Shown here: positions 19,061 through 28,569 of the stretch, piece by piece
How the letters are laid out: every line of letters starts with the position of its first letter
Numbering within the stretch: the stretch's first letter is position 1
Assembly: GCA_903837345.1 (NCBI GenBank)
Contig: CAILUG010000001.1
Location: 1 to 46,527, forward strand
DNA length: 46,527 bases
Direction of reading: 5' to 3'
Source: an uncultured Gammaproteobacteria bacterium
Lineage (GTDB): Bacteria > Pseudomonadota > Gammaproteobacteria > Pseudomonadales > Pseudohongiellaceae
The notes under the pieces: generated by a model
The model's input: only the letters and a program-made list of their open reading frames with translations
Databases searched by the model: none
Told to the model about the DNA's origin: nothing
Translations under genes and position numbers: made by a program

Positions 19061-19902
19061 TGCAGTGGTTGATGAAAAACGAAGGTTATCCGCCGGCAGT
19101 TATCGTGTCGGTGTTACTGCATGGTTTGTTGTTGCTGCTGATCGTTTTCTGGGACCGTGACCACAAGGAACTGCTCCGCATTGAACAGCCGGCAACGATA
19201 GTGGCTACTGCCGTCAAGGACAACCCCCAGCGCGTGCGCCAGCAGGAAACAAAGCGCAAGCAGCAACAGCAGGCGGCGCAGGAACGGGAGCGGGTAAAGG
19301 AGCAGGAGCGCCAGCACCAGGAAAAACTGGCCAGTGAAGAGGCTGAAAGGCAGAAACTGGTGCAGCAAGTACAGCAGCAAGCACAGCAGCAAAAAGAACA
19401 GCAGCAAAAGCAGCAGCAAAAACAGCAGGAGCTGGACCAGAAGCGCAAGCAGGAAGATCAGAAGCAGCAAGCCGTCGCCCGTGAAGAGACGCTGAAGCGC
19501 GATAAGGAAAAGCAGCAACAGACAGCCAGGGAAGAGGCGCAGCGGCAGGCTGAGCAGGTCAAACAAAAAGCCGCCCAACAACGTGCGTTGACGGAAGAGC
19601 AGCAGCTGGTGGCGAAATACGAGGAACAGATCAGGGAGCTGATAGAAAGCAACTGGAACCGGCCCGCAGTTGCCCGCAAGGAAACAGTAGCCCAGATAGA
19701 GCTGCAGCTGACACCTACCGGAGAAATCGTTTCCAGCAGGATTGTCCAGAGCAGCGGCGATGCCAATTTTGACAGTTCAGTGCTGCGGGCAGTCGCAAAA
19801 GCCGGCAGATTCAATTTTTTGATAGAACTGAATAGCAAGATCTTCAACCAGTATTTCAGGCAAATCACTCTCGAGTTCAAACCCGGCGATTCATCATTAT
19901 GA
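19057..19902 (+). CDS. tolA: Tol-Pal system protein TolA, Gln-rich stalk
   Basis: TolA spans the periplasm from the TolQR motor to Pal and TolB. It has 281 residues. The single membrane helix is at about 15-33 (VIVSVLLHGLLLLLIVFW). A helical coiled stalk made almost only of Gln, Lys, Glu, Ala and Arg runs from about 60 to 185. The globular TolA C-terminal domain covers about 188-281 (ESNWNRPAVARKETVAQIEL, then GEIVSSRIVQSSGDANFD). The stalk is shorter and more Gln-rich than the Ala/Lys-rich stalk of E. coli. The start overlaps tolR and the stop overlaps tolB by four bases each. Confidence 0.94.
   Translation: MMQWLMKNEGYPPAVIVSVLLHGLLLLLIVFWDRDHKELLRIEQPATIVATAVKDNPQRVRQQETKRKQQQQAAQERERVKEQERQHQEKLASEEAERQKLVQQVQQQAQQQKEQQQKQQQKQQELDQKRKQEDQKQQAVAREETLKRDKEKQQQTAREEAQRQAEQVKQKAAQQRALTEEQQLVAKYEEQIRELIESNWNRPAVARKETVAQIELQLTPTGEIVSSRIVQSSGDANFDSSVLRAVAKAGRFNFLIELNSKIFNQYFRQITLEFKPGDSSL
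19361..19430 (+). repeat. CAG/CAA trinucleotide-rich tract in tolA
   Basis: The Gln-rich stalk is coded by near-repeats of cagcagcaa and cagcagcaaaag. Such a tract can gain or lose codons by slippage, which would change stalk length without breaking the frame. Length variation is inferred, not seen. Confidence 0.5.
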
Positions 19903-21215
19903 AAATGATCAAATTCTTACTTTCGGTTGCTACAGTCTTGGTCAGCCAGGCTGTATTCAGTCAGCAACTGGTCATCCAGATCACCCAGGGCGTTTCCAAC
20001 CCCATCCCGATTGCGGTGGTGCCGTTTGAGTGGCAGGGCTTTGGGGTGTTGCCGGAAAACATCACCGGAGTCGTCACCAGTGATTTGAAAAACAGCGGTG
20101 AATTTGCCCCGATTCCCGAAAAGAACATGCTTGGTACGCCGCATCAGGAGAAGGATGTGTATTACCGCGACTGGCGTTTTCTGGGATCGGACTATCTGCT
20201 GATCGGCAGAATCACCCGGTCGGCCGACAGCGCCTTGATCCAGGTACAATATGAACTGTTCGATGTGGTGAACCAGAAACGCATGGTGGGTGAAGTCATC
20301 AGCGGCACTGAAGCCCAGCTGCGTGATATTTCCCACCAGATCAGCGACGTGGTTTACGAGAAAATCCTGCATGTGCGCGGTGCGTTCGCCACCAAGATCC
20401 TCTACATCACCTCCCAGCGCATTTCAGATACTGTTACCCATTACCAGCTCAACCTGGCTGATGCAGACGGTGGCAGGGCGCAGGTGCTGCTCAACTCCAA
20501 GGAGCCGATCATGTCGCCTGCCTGGTCGCCGGATGCCAGCCAGATTGCGTATGTCAGTTTTGAATCCGGTCGTAGCCAGATCTATGTCCAGAACCTGAGT
20601 ACCGGGGCTCGCGAGCAGTTGACCAATTTCACCAACAGCAGCAACAGTTCGCCGGCCTGGTCGCCTGACGGTACCAAAATGGCGATGGTACTTTCCAAAG
20701 ACGGCAATCCGGACGTTTATGTAATGGATCTGCGCACGCGCCAGTTGCGCAAAATCACCACCAATATTGCGGTAGACACGGAGCCAAGCTGGATGAAGGA
20801 TGGCAAATCCCTGCTGTATACCTCGGATCAGGGCGGTGCCAACCGGCCCCAGATTTACCAGATTTCGCTGGAGACTGGCTGGAATGAGCGGGTTACTTTC
20901 GATGGTACTTTCAATGCCAAGGCCGCCATGCTGCCGGATGGCAAAAACATGATTCTGGTGCATCGGGCCGAGGTGTCGGACGACTTTCATGTGGCCATCA
21001 TGAACCTGGAGCGGGGCAGCATCAGTACTTTGACTGATTCGGCACTGGATGAATCGCCCACGATAGCCCCGAATGGCAGAATGATCATGTATTCTTCAAA
21101 GGTCGGAGACCATGCCATTCTTAATGCTGTCTCGATCAATGGCAGGATAAAATACCAGCTCCCGGTCAAAGACGGCGATGTGCGGGAGCCGGCCTGGTCA
21201 CCCTTTCTGGATTGA
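19899..21215 (+). CDS. tolB: Periplasmic Tol-Pal protein TolB
   Basis: TolB is a periplasmic beta-propeller that binds Pal and TolA. It has 438 residues. A signal peptide (residues 1-22, LLSVATVLVSQAVFSQ) is followed by the N-terminal alpha/beta domain (about 25-165). Six PD40-type blades follow, each with the pattern SPAWSPDG or close (SPAWSPDASQIAYVSFESGRS, SSPAWSPDGTKMAMVLSKDGN, and others). The ATG overlaps the tolA stop. About 130 bases separate it from pal. Confidence 0.96.
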   Translation: MKMIKFLLSVATVLVSQAVFSQQLVIQITQGVSNPIPIAVVPFEWQGFGVLPENITGVVTSDLKNSGEFAPIPEKNMLGTPHQEKDVYYRDWRFLGSDYLLIGRITRSADSALIQVQYELFDVVNQKRMVGEVISGTEAQLRDISHQISDVVYEKILHVRGAFATKILYITSQRISDTVTHYQLNLADADGGRAQVLLNSKEPIMSPAWSPDASQIAYVSFESGRSQIYVQNLSTGAREQLTNFTNSSNSSPAWSPDGTKMAMVLSKDGNPDVYVMDLRTRQLRKITTNIAVDTEPSWMKDGKSLLYTSDQGGANRPQIYQISLETGWNERVTFDGTFNAKAAMLPDGKNMILVHRAEVSDDFHVAIMNLERGSISTLTDSALDESPTIAPNGRMIMYSSKVGDHAILNAVSINGRIKYQLPVKDGDVREPAWSPFLD

Positions 21216-21344
21216 AGCGACGGCTAAGACAGTAAATCACGACAATAGTTCAATTTTTTATGAACTTACCCTTGTAAGATAGTAGGAAATTGAAGAAAAT
21301 AGACGTCAGGTATTATTCGCGGTTTAGTGAAAATAGGAGTCTTT

Positions 21345-21866
21345 ATGCAAAATAACGGTTTTATGAAATTTGGCATGGTTGCAATGCTGTCTGTCATGTT
21401 GGTGGCTTGCCAATCAACTGACAAGAAAAAAGAAGCACCGGCAGCTGCCCCAACCCCACCCCCGGCTGCCGCTGCCAAACCGGCTGCGCCCACTGGTGGC
21501 CTGTCAGCTGCTGAAATCGCCAAGCGCGATGCAGCATTGGCCAAAACCAAGTTCTATTTTGAATTCGACAAATCCGACATCAGCCAGGAAGACCGTGATG
21601 CACTGGTTTACCACGCTGCCCAGTTGAAAGCCAACCCAAGCATGCACGTCCGCCTGGAAGGCAATGCTGACGAGCGCGGCACCCGTGAATACAACCTGGC
21701 ATTGGGCGAACGTCGTGCCAAAGCCGTATTCAACTACCTGCAGGTACAGGGCGTAGCCGCCAGCCAGATGGAAACCATCAGCTACGGTGAAGAGCGTCCG
21801 GTTGATACCGGCAAAACCGAAGCGGCTTACTCCAAAAACCGCCGGGTTGATTTGATCAGGAAGTGA
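21345..21866 (+). CDS. pal: Peptidoglycan-associated lipoprotein Pal
   Basis: An outer-membrane lipoprotein that grips peptidoglycan. It has 173 residues. A lipoprotein signal peptide ends LVAC with Cys 22, a Pro/Ala-rich linker covers about 30-55, and the OmpA-like domain at about 70-173 has LEGNADERGTREYNLALGERRA, with the diaminopimelate-binding Asp and Arg. The ATG at 21345 is chosen because AGGAG lies seven bases before it; a GTG at 21327 is in frame upstream. A strong hairpin follows the gene. Confidence 0.96.
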   Translation: MQNNGFMKFGMVAMLSVMLVACQSTDKKKEAPAAAPTPPPAAAAKPAAPTGGLSAAEIAKRDAALAKTKFYFEFDKSDISQEDRDALVYHAAQLKANPSMHVRLEGNADERGTREYNLALGERRAKAVFNYLQVQGVAASQMETISYGEERPVDTGKTEAAYSKNRRVDLIRK

Positions 21867-21884
21867 TCACACACATATCGATGT

Positions 21885-21918
21885 AAAATTAAGCCGGGTT
21901 CGCCCGGCTTAATTTTTT
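21885..21918 (+). terminator. Intrinsic terminator between pal and cpoB
   Basis: A 14-base-pair perfect stem (21885-21898 with 21903-21916) and a four-base ttcg loop are followed by TTTTTT running to 21918. The GGAGG ribosome site of cpoB begins only three bases after it. It should end or reduce most pal transcripts, making Pal more abundant than CpoB, as a stoichiometric lipoprotein would need. Confidence 0.85.
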
Positions 21919-21930
21919 GTGGAGGAAACT

Positions 21931-22797
21931 ATGCAGCTCCGTCCTTGGCTGGCCTTGTTACTGTTGATCGGTTCCGCACAAGTTTTTGCCCAGGTGCAGG
22001 TAAGGGAGGCCGGAACTTCCAGAGCAGCTGCTGCCCAACTGCCTGCCCAGCCGCAATCCGCCAACACCGAACTGATGACAACCCTGTACACGCAAATGGA
22101 AGCACTGCAGCAGGAAGTCCAGACCTTGCGCGGCATTGTGGAAGAGCAGGGCTACCAGTTGAAGCGGATGCAGAATGAACAGAAAGACCGCTACCTTGAT
22201 ATTGACAGGCGACTGGGTGCGCTGAGTACGGCATCTGCTCCCAATGCCAATCAGCCGGCTGTGAAGAGCCAGGTGCAGGCGCTGCCGCCCCCACCCACGC
22301 TGGATACCAGTTCTGCTGCCACCAGTTCCGTGACGACGCTTTCCACGCAGCCGGCCCCACCACCTTCCAACAGTGCGCCTGTTGGCAAAAAAGGCAGTGT
22401 GGGCGTCGACAATGGCCTGGATGAGCAAGAACTCTACCGGACCGCCCTCAATATGCTGATACAGGAAAACAAGGCAGAAGCATCGGTACCGATGTTCCAG
22501 GCTTATATTGATGCTTATCCGAAAGGCAAATTGTTTACCAATGCGCTGTATTGGCAGGGCGAGGCTTATCTGGCTATGGCTGCACCCGCAAAAGCCAGGG
22601 AAGTGTTCATGCGGCTGTTGAGTGAATATCCGGCAGATGCCAAAGCCCCGGGAGCGATGCTCAAGCTGGGCAGGGCTTACAAGGATATGGGAGATGCAGC
22701 CAAGGCTGCGGACACCTGGAAGGGGCTCAAGGTCAAATATCCGGAAAACCCCAATGAAATCCGCCTGGCTGAGGAAAGCCTGAAAACGTTGAAATGA
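21931..22797 (+). CDS. cpoB: Cell division coordinator CpoB (YbgF)
   Basis: A periplasmic TPR protein that links PBP1B-driven peptidoglycan synthesis to Tol-driven constriction. It has 288 residues. A signal peptide (residues 1-21, ending VFAQ) is followed by a coiled coil (about 45-90, MTTLYTQMEALQQEVQTLRG) that mediates trimerisation. After a Pro/Ser/Thr-rich linker (about 95-160), three TPR units (about 165-285) contain LYRTALNMLIQENKAEA and AYWQGEAYLAMA-like repeats. The ATG at 21931 is preceded by GGAGGAAACT. It may be read through from pal at low level. Confidence 0.94.
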   Translation: MQLRPWLALLLLIGSAQVFAQVQVREAGTSRAAAAQLPAQPQSANTELMTTLYTQMEALQQEVQTLRGIVEEQGYQLKRMQNEQKDRYLDIDRRLGALSTASAPNANQPAVKSQVQALPPPPTLDTSSAATSSVTTLSTQPAPPPSNSAPVGKKGSVGVDNGLDEQELYRTALNMLIQENKAEASVPMFQAYIDAYPKGKLFTNALYWQGEAYLAMAAPAKAREVFMRLLSEYPADAKAPGAMLKLGRAYKDMGDAAKAADTWKGLKVKYPENPNEIRLAEESLKTLK

Positions 22798-22869
22798 CAG
22801 GCGGCCGTCTGTGATGGCTTGTATGCCTGCATAAAGTTGCATCCCCCTTTATCACCGATCCGAACCGCG

Positions 22870-23517
22870 ATGACAGAAAAACTGCGCATCACTGAAATCT
22901 TTTACTCGTTGCAGGGAGAGGCACGCACTGTTGGCAAACCCACAGTGTTCGTGCGTCTCACCGGCTGTCCCTTGCGGTGCGGGTATTGTGATACAGCCTA
23001 TGCATTTACCGGTGGCATGCTGTATGCCATTGATGAAATCCTGGTTACGGTTGCATCCTGGTCGCCACAATATGTGTGCGTCACCGGTGGCGAACCGCTC
23101 GCCCAGAAAGCATGCTGGCCCTTGTTGTCGGCGCTGTGTGACAAGGGCTATGAAGTGTCACTGGAAACCAGTGGAGCCATTGATACCACCGGCGTGGATG
23201 CACGGGTCAGCAAGGTACTCGACATCAAGACCCCGGGATCCGGTGAAATGCATCGCAATCTTTATGGCAATCTGGAACGGCTGTTGCCGAACGACCAGAT
23301 CAAGTTTGTAGTTGCCAATGAGGCTGATTATGACTGGGCCAGAGCCCGAATGGCCGAATTCGCCCTAGCGGAAAAGGTCACCGAGGTGCTGTTTTCTCCG
23401 GTTCATGACCAGCTGGAACCCCGCTTGCTGGCCGAGTGGATATTGCGGGACAAACTGAAGGTGCGATTACAGATACAGCTCCACAAATATTTGTGGGCAG
23501 ATGCGGCTGGACGCTAG
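22870..23517 (+). CDS. queE: 7-carboxy-7-deazaguanine synthase QueE
   Basis: A radical-SAM enzyme that contracts 6-carboxytetrahydropterin to 7-carboxy-7-deazaguanine in queuosine synthesis. It has 215 residues. It begins [27 protein letters not shown] and carries the cluster motif CPLRCGYC (CX3CX2C, about residues 36-43). SAM-binding CVTGGEPL follows at about 77. The ATG at 22870 is chosen; the open frame starts with TTG at 22819, before the conserved region. It is followed two bases later by queC. Confidence 0.95.
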   Translation: MTEKLRITEIFYSLQGEARTVGKPTVFVRLTGCPLRCGYCDTAYAFTGGMLYAIDEILVTVASWSPQYVCVTGGEPLAQKACWPLLSALCDKGYEVSLETSGAIDTTGVDARVSKVLDIKTPGSGEMHRNLYGNLERLLPNDQIKFVVANEADYDWARARMAEFALAEKVTEVLFSPVHDQLEPRLLAEWILRDKLKVRLQIQLHKYLWADAAGR

Positions 23518-23519
23518 CA

Positions 23520-24206
23520 ATGAAGCAAAAACAAACCAGAGCAGTAGTGTTGCTGTCGGGCGGGCTGGATTCGGCAACCTGTCTTGCACTGGCAAAACAG
23601 CAGGGGTATGAGTGCTATGCGCTCAGCTTCAATTATGGCCAGCGTCATGTCACCGAGCTTGATGCGGCCGCACTGATCGCCACCCGCATGCAGGTAGCCA
23701 TGCATCGTGTCATCAAGATGGATCTGGGCGGTATGGGAGGTTCGGCTTTGACTGATGCCTCGTTGTCTGTGCCTGAGGGGGGCAGCACCGGGATTCCCAT
23801 CACCTATGTGCCGGCCAGGAACACGATATTTCTGGCATTCGCGCTGGCCTGGGCCGAAGTTGTGGAAGCGCAGGCAATATTCATCGGTGTCAATGCGCTG
23901 GACTATTCCGGTTACCCTGACTGCCGGCCTGAATTTATCAAGGCATTCCAGCAGATGGCCAATCTGGCAACCAGGGCAGGGGTGGAAGGACAACCGCTGA
24001 AAATCGAAACTCCCCTGCTGGCAATGGACAAAGCCGGGATAATCAAGGCCGGCATGGCGGCGGGAGTGGATTATTCAATGACCGTGTCCTGTTACCAGCT
24101 GAACGACAAAAGCGAAGCCTGTGGTCGCTGTGACAGTTGTCGTTTCAGGAGAAAGGGATTCCTCGAAGCCGGAGTGCCGGATCCGACTCGTTATGCCGGT
24201 ATTTGA
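23520..24206 (+). CDS. queC: 7-cyano-7-deazaguanine synthase QueC
   Basis: This enzyme turns carboxydeazaguanine into preQ0 with ATP and ammonia. It has 228 residues. The PP-loop [13 protein letters not shown] begins at about residue 13. The C-terminal zinc site has four Cys in [25 protein letters not shown] (positions about 193-212). The ATG at 23520 follows the queE stop by two bases. QueD and QueF are not in the window. Confidence 0.95.
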   Translation: MKQKQTRAVVLLSGGLDSATCLALAKQQGYECYALSFNYGQRHVTELDAAALIATRMQVAMHRVIKMDLGGMGGSALTDASLSVPEGGSTGIPITYVPARNTIFLAFALAWAEVVEAQAIFIGVNALDYSGYPDCRPEFIKAFQQMANLATRAGVEGQPLKIETPLLAMDKAGIIKAGMAAGVDYSMTVSCYQLNDKSEACGRCDSCRFRRKGFLEAGVPDPTRYAGI

Positions 24207-24279
24207 GCAACAATAAATTGCAAGCTGACATTTTGCCGCAATCAATGGATTCAACTGGCGTATTAACTTGTAATTTAGC

Positions 24280-24307
24280 TTGAAATTTTCCTGACTTTGA
24301 GTACTAT
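24280..24307 (+). promoter_or_regulatory. Sigma-70 promoter of tRNA-Lys
   Basis: TTGAAA (24280-24285) and TACTAT (24302-24307) are 16 bases apart. The discriminator ttgcgcc is GC-rich, as in stringently controlled stable RNA promoters. The mature tRNA begins 17 bases after the -10 box. Confidence 0.65.
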
Positions 24308-24324
24308 TTGCGCCTCTCAAAAAG

Positions 24325-24400
24325 GGGTCGTTAGCTCAGTTGGTAGAGCAGTTGGCTTTTAACCAATTGGTCGATGGTTCGAATCCATCACGACCCACCA
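24325..24400 (+). tRNA. tRNA-Lys (anticodon TTT)
   Basis: A 76-base gene starting GGGTCGTTAGCTCAGTTGGT and ending with encoded CCA. The acceptor GGGTCGT pairs with ACGACCC. The anticodon loop CTTTTAA carries TTT, and the T arm has GGTTCGAATCC. It sits between queC and nadA, as in Pseudomonas-type genomes. Confidence 0.97.
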
Positions 24401-24411
24401 ATTAAAAAAAC

Positions 24412-24436
24412 AAAGGCTGCTTCGGCGGCCTTTTTT
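24412..24436 (+). terminator. Intrinsic terminator of tRNA-Lys
   Basis: aaaggctgc (24412-24420), loop ttcg, gcggccttt (24425-24433) with one G-T pair, then a T run to 24436. It lies 12 bases after the tRNA 3' end and isolates it from nadA. Confidence 0.85.
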
Positions 24437-24492
24437 ATTACCGATTGTTGTAGAGTAGTCCACCAATCAGGCAGTGAGTGCGGAGAGCATGC

Positions 24493-25566
24493 ATGTCTGC
24501 AAATGAGCGCATTCCAACCGGGACTTCCGCGACTGTGGCTGATCGCGCCGCAGTGAGGGCATGGCTTGACCGTGTGCCGCAGCAGATTGCTGTCACGCCG
24601 GCAGAAGAGCTGGCGGACCGGGCGGCAATCAAGCAGTTGTTGCAGCAGCAGAATGCGGTACTGGTTGCCCACTACTATACAAGCCCCGCCCTGCAGTCGC
24701 TGGCCGAGGAAACCGGTGGCCTGGTGGCAGACTCGCTGGAGATGGCCAGATTCGGTGCACGTTCGAACGCCAGTACGCTGGTGGTGGCCGGTGTGCGCTT
24801 CATGGGCGAAACCGCCAAAATTCTCAGTCCCGAAAAAACCGTGCTGATGCCGACGCTGGAAGCGACCTGTTCGCTGGATATCGGCTGTCCGGCCGACGAG
24901 TTTTCCCGCTTCTGCCAGCAGTATCCCGATCACGAAGTGGTGGTTTATGCCAATACTTCGGTCGCAGTCAAGGCGTTGTCAGACTGGGTGGTCACCTCTG
25001 CCATTGCGGTGGATGTGGTGGAGCATGTGCTGTCACAGGGGAAAAAAGTGATCTGGGCGCCCGACAAGCATCTGGGGCGGTACATCCAGAGCCAGCTTGG
25101 CAGTGACGACATTGTGCTGTGGGATGGCGCCTGCATCGTCCATGAAGAATTCAAGGTCAGGGCATTGCAGGACATGATGCATATGTATCCGGAAGCAGCT
25201 GTGCTGGCGCATCCGGAATCGCCGATTGGAGTGCTGGAGCTTGCTGATGTGGTCGGTTCCACCACGCAAATCATCAAGGCTGCGCAATCGCGCAGTGAAT
25301 CAAGTTTCATCGTGGCGACTGACCACGGCATCTTCTACAAGCTGCAGCAACAAGCCCCCGGCAAAACCTTTTACATGGCTCCTACTTCAGGTGAGGGAGC
25401 CACTTGTCGCAGTTGTGCCCAATGTCCCTGGATGGGGATGAATACGTTGTCGTCGCTGCGCACAGCACTTGAACAACACAGCAACCTGATTGAAGTCGAC
25501 CCCGAGCTGGGCCGCAAGGCATTGATCCCGTTGCAGCGGATGCTGGAATTCCGCAGTCAGCGATAG
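24493..25566 (+). CDS. nadA: Quinolinate synthase NadA
   Basis: A [4Fe-4S] enzyme that condenses iminoaspartate with dihydroxyacetone phosphate to quinolinate for NAD synthesis. It has 357 residues. The three cluster cysteines are visible in [19 protein letters not shown] and [24 protein letters not shown] near the N-terminus is the conserved substrate-binding block. GGAGA lies seven bases before the ATG at 24493; an upstream GTG at 24478 is in frame. The stop lies inside the 3' end of the convergent bepA, with a 10-base overlap. Confidence 0.95.
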   Translation: MSANERIPTGTSATVADRAAVRAWLDRVPQQIAVTPAEELADRAAIKQLLQQQNAVLVAHYYTSPALQSLAEETGGLVADSLEMARFGARSNASTLVVAGVRFMGETAKILSPEKTVLMPTLEATCSLDIGCPADEFSRFCQQYPDHEVVVYANTSVAVKALSDWVVTSAIAVDVVEHVLSQGKKVIWAPDKHLGRYIQSQLGSDDIVLWDGACIVHEEFKVRALQDMMHMYPEAAVLAHPESPIGVLELADVVGSTTQIIKAAQSRSESSFIVATDHGIFYKLQQQAPGKTFYMAPTSGEGATCRSCAQCPWMGMNTLSSLRTALEQHSNLIEVDPELGRKALIPLQRMLEFRSQR

Positions 25567-26996
25567 TATTTCTTCTCGAGATTGCGGATGTAATCCATGC
25601 GCTGGCGCAATTTGGCCAGCGCCAGCTTGTCGGTTTCCTGGTCAGTTGCCAGGTTGAGCTGCTCTTTGGCATGGGTGAAATCGCCGGTCGCGATGAAATA
25701 TTCGGCTCTGGCCTGATGCACCTTGGCAATGTTGCCCGCTTGCCCTTCCACTTCCGACAGATCCTGCCAGAGCTGCAAGTCATCCGGAACTTCGAGGGAG
25801 TGTTGTTCAAGCACTGTGGCTGCTTCCTTGTAACGGCGTGCTTTGGCAAGCACGGTGGCGTAGGTCATCGTCAGCGCATGGTTATGGGGGTTGAGTTGCA
25901 ACGCAGCTTCCAGCACTGAGGCAGCCCTTTTGAAATCTTTGGCAGCCATCGCGATTTCTGCCTCAAGCATGCGATAGCTGATTCTTGATGGTTCTTTCAC
26001 CAACAGCGGCGCCAGGCTTTCGGACGCAGCCAGGTGTTGTCCTGTTCTGATCTGGGCCAGCGCAATTCCGTAAATGGCGGCATCTGCTTCTGCACCATTG
26101 AGCTGGGGCAACGCGCGCTGACGTTCAAGAATCTCATCTTCCGGTTTTTTGGCGTAATGTATGCGTACCCGCTCCCGCATCACCAGAAATTCGGGATTCT
26201 GGATGTGATCCACCCTGGAGTAGGTATTTGCACGGTTCCTGCTGTCGGCAATGCGGGTCTCATCCAGTGGGTGAGTAGACATGAATTCAGGCGGGCGCTC
26301 GCCAAAATTGCGTGAGCGCATCATCACTTCAAACATGCCTGCCATATCCTCGGGATTGAAACCGGCGTTGTACAAGGTGCGGATGCCGATACGATCAGCT
26401 TCCGATTCATGGCTGCGACTGAACCGCAGCTGATTGTCGATGCCGCGGGCCTGCGTGGCCATCACTGCTGCCTGGCCGGCCTCACCGCCCACGGTGGCTG
26501 CAATCGCCAGCCCTGCCAGCAAGCTGGCAATGGTGGGCAGGGTGTTGTTGCGGCTGTCTTCCAACTGGCGCGCATAGTGGCGTTGGGAAAGATGGGCCAG
26601 CTCGTGTGCCAGCACCGAAGCGAACTGGCCTTCGTTGGCGGCATTGAGAAACAGGCCGGCGTTCACGCCCACTATGCCGCCTGGTGCGGCAAAGGCATTC
26701 AATTCCTGGCTGTCGATCAGGATGAAGTCGAGTCTGCGATCAGTGAGCTCGCTGTTGACTGCCAGTTTGTAAGTCAGGCTGGTGATGTATTGCGCCACCA
26801 GCGGGTCGTTCAGCGTGGGCGTTTGTTTGCGTACCGAGCGGAAAAATTCGCGTCCGTATTCGTATTCATCCTGGGTGGAAATAGTGCCTGAAACCGCATT
26901 GCCCAGCACCGGCAGGTTGACTTGTGCGCTTGCTCCGTAACTGCCCAGCAACAAGGTGAGGCAAGCGAGGGAAAGCAGTTTGGGTTTGAATGACAT
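25557..26996 (-). CDS. bepA: M48 metalloprotease with TPR domain, BepA-like
   Basis: A periplasmic zinc protease and chaperone that aids or removes misassembled outer-membrane proteins such as LptD. It has 479 residues. A signal peptide (1-24, ending GASA) is followed by the protease domain (about 45-260) with HELAH (131-135) and the third ligand in HESEAD (about 196-201). A TPR region (about 290-475) is next, with [29 protein letters not shown]. In E. coli BepA works with the BAM complex; bamC lies in this window too. Its stop overlaps nadA and its start faces tusA. Confidence 0.92.
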   Translation of the reverse strand: MSFKPKLLSLACLTLLLGSYGASAQVNLPVLGNAVSGTISTQDEYEYGREFFRSVRKQTPTLNDPLVAQYITSLTYKLAVNSELTDRRLDFILIDSQELNAFAAPGGIVGVNAGLFLNAANEGQFASVLAHELAHLSQRHYARQLEDSRNNTLPTIASLLAGLAIAATVGGEAGQAAVMATQARGIDNQLRFSRSHESEADRIGIRTLYNAGFNPEDMAGMFEVMMRSRNFGERPPEFMSTHPLDETRIADSRNRANTYSRVDHIQNPEFLVMRERVRIHYAKKPEDEILERQRALPQLNGAEADAAIYGIALAQIRTGQHLAASESLAPLLVKEPSRISYRMLEAEIAMAAKDFKRAASVLEAALQLNPHNHALTMTYATVLAKARRYKEAATVLEQHSLEVPDDLQLWQDLSEVEGQAGNIAKVHQARAEYFIATGDFTHAKEQLNLATDQETDKLALAKLRQRMDYIRNLEKKYYR

Positions 26997-27121
26997 GCAG
27001 CGGCCCGGAATGCGGCAATTCGGATTTATCGGTCTGGGTTCATGCAGGGATTTTGATCAATCATACAGAATATTAATGCATTAAACTCGGTTTTTGGCGG
27101 CCTGCTTGCTAGAATGAACAG

Positions 27122-27355
27122 ATGACCCAAACTGCCACCGTGGAACTGGATTTGTCAGGCCTTACCTGCCCGATGCCGCTTTTGAAAACCAAGCAGGCGT
27201 TGAACCGTTTGCAATCCGGGGCCATCGTGAAAGTGGTGGCAACCGACCCGGGCTCACAGCGTGATTTCCAGGTCTTTGCAGAGCAGAGCGGCAACCGGTT
27301 GTTGAGTGCGGAAAAGCGCGATGAACGCTTTATCTACGTACTGATGAAGAAATGA
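27122..27355 (+). CDS. tusA: TusA-family sulfur carrier protein
   Basis: A 77-residue sulfur carrier with the catalytic Cys 16 in SGLTCPMPLLKTK, the CPxP signature. TusA relays persulfide sulfur to tRNA thiolation and other sulfur pathways. No clear ribosome site precedes the ATG, and a TAGAAT box (27110-27115) stands so close that the mRNA may have almost no leader. Next to bepA and the AI-2E permease it matches the Pseudomonas-type order. Confidence 0.9.
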   Translation: MTQTATVELDLSGLTCPMPLLKTKQALNRLQSGAIVKVVATDPGSQRDFQVFAEQSGNRLLSAEKRDERFIYVLMKK

Positions 27356-27383
27356 TGCCCGATCCAGTCTTAATGGCCGCTTT

Positions 27384-28448
27384 ATGAGAAGAGTTCTTCA
27401 CGATCTGTACAAAAGATATTTTTCCGAGGAAGAAGCAATCATCTTCACCGGTTTGATCGCCATGCTCGTGCTGGTGCTCATGACCATGGGTGGCGTGCTG
27501 GCGCCGTTGTTGTGGAGCCTGGTGCTTTCCTATCTGTTGCAGGGCCTGGTCAATGGTCTGGACCGCTGCCATGTTCCCCACAAGCTGGCGGTCTATCTGG
27601 TGTATTTCCTGTTTATCGGCGTGTTGCTGGCAGTGATGCTGGTGTTCATGCCTTTCATCTGGAACAGCATTACTTCATTCGCCAACAATTTGCCGCAGAT
27701 GGTCGAACGGCTGCGGGCGTTGTTGCAAACGCTGCCCAGGGACTATCCGGAAATATTCACCAACGACCAGGTTGAACAATTGCTGAAAGCAATCCAGTCG
27801 CAGGTGGCGTCGCTGGGGCAGTCCCTGCTGGGTTATTCGTTTGCCAGCTTCACGCGCATTGTCACCTGGATGGTATATACGATCCTGGTGCCGATCCTGG
27901 TGTTTTTCATGATGACTGATTCGTCAAGACTGCTGGACTGGCTGGAGAACTGGTTGCCGAAAAAGCGGCCGATCATGGCCCAGATCTGGCACGAAATGAA
28001 TGACCAGCTTGCCAACTACGTGCGTGGCAAGGCGCTGGAAATCCTGCTGGTGGGGGTTTGTTGTTTTGTGGCATTTTCCTGGCTGGGTTTGCGTTATCCG
28101 GTCTTGTTGTCGGTACTGGTGGCGTTCTGCATCATCATTCCCTACATCGGCGCCAAAGTGGTGGCAATTCCGGTGTTCCTGGTGGGCTTTATCCAGTGGG
28201 GTTTCTCCCCCGAGTGGTACCACTTGATGATGGTATATGTAGTCCTGCTGGTACTTGACGGCTATATCCTGGTGCCGATCCTGTACTCGGAAAAGCTGGT
28301 TTTGCATCCGATAGCAATCATCAGTGCAGTGCTGGTTTTCGGGGGAATTTGGGGGTTTTGGGGCGTTTTCTTTGCCATCCCTCTGGCCACTTTTATCAAG
28401 GCCATCATCCGGGCCTGGCCGGTGAGCCATAAACCTGCCGAATCATGA
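27384..28448 (+). CDS. AI-2E family permease (PerM/YdgG-type)
   Basis: A 354-residue inner-membrane protein with about eight hydrophobic segments (pairs near residues 17-60, 66-92, 155-180, and four between about 215 and 340). A soluble amphipathic segment (about 95-150, NLPQMVERLRALLQTLP) is typical of the family. The conserved end is IWGFWGVFFAIPLATFIKAI. Some members export autoinducer-2 and others exchange ions; which applies here is unknown. It is 28 bases after tusA. Confidence 0.9.
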   Translation: MRRVLHDLYKRYFSEEEAIIFTGLIAMLVLVLMTMGGVLAPLLWSLVLSYLLQGLVNGLDRCHVPHKLAVYLVYFLFIGVLLAVMLVFMPFIWNSITSFANNLPQMVERLRALLQTLPRDYPEIFTNDQVEQLLKAIQSQVASLGQSLLGYSFASFTRIVTWMVYTILVPILVFFMMTDSSRLLDWLENWLPKKRPIMAQIWHEMNDQLANYVRGKALEILLVGVCCFVAFSWLGLRYPVLLSVLVAFCIIIPYIGAKVVAIPVFLVGFIQWGFSPEWYHLMMVYVVLLVLDGYILVPILYSEKLVLHPIAIISAVLVFGGIWGFWGVFFAIPLATFIKAIIRAWPVSHKPAES

Positions 28449-28569
28449 GGGCAACGTTCAGCTTTGGCATGTGCCAACCAATTTCCATTGCGCTAGAATC
28501 TGCCCCCGCTGCCAATGACTGGTCGTTTCGGCAGCATCCCCTCCGCATAATCATTCACTAGAGGTCGGC

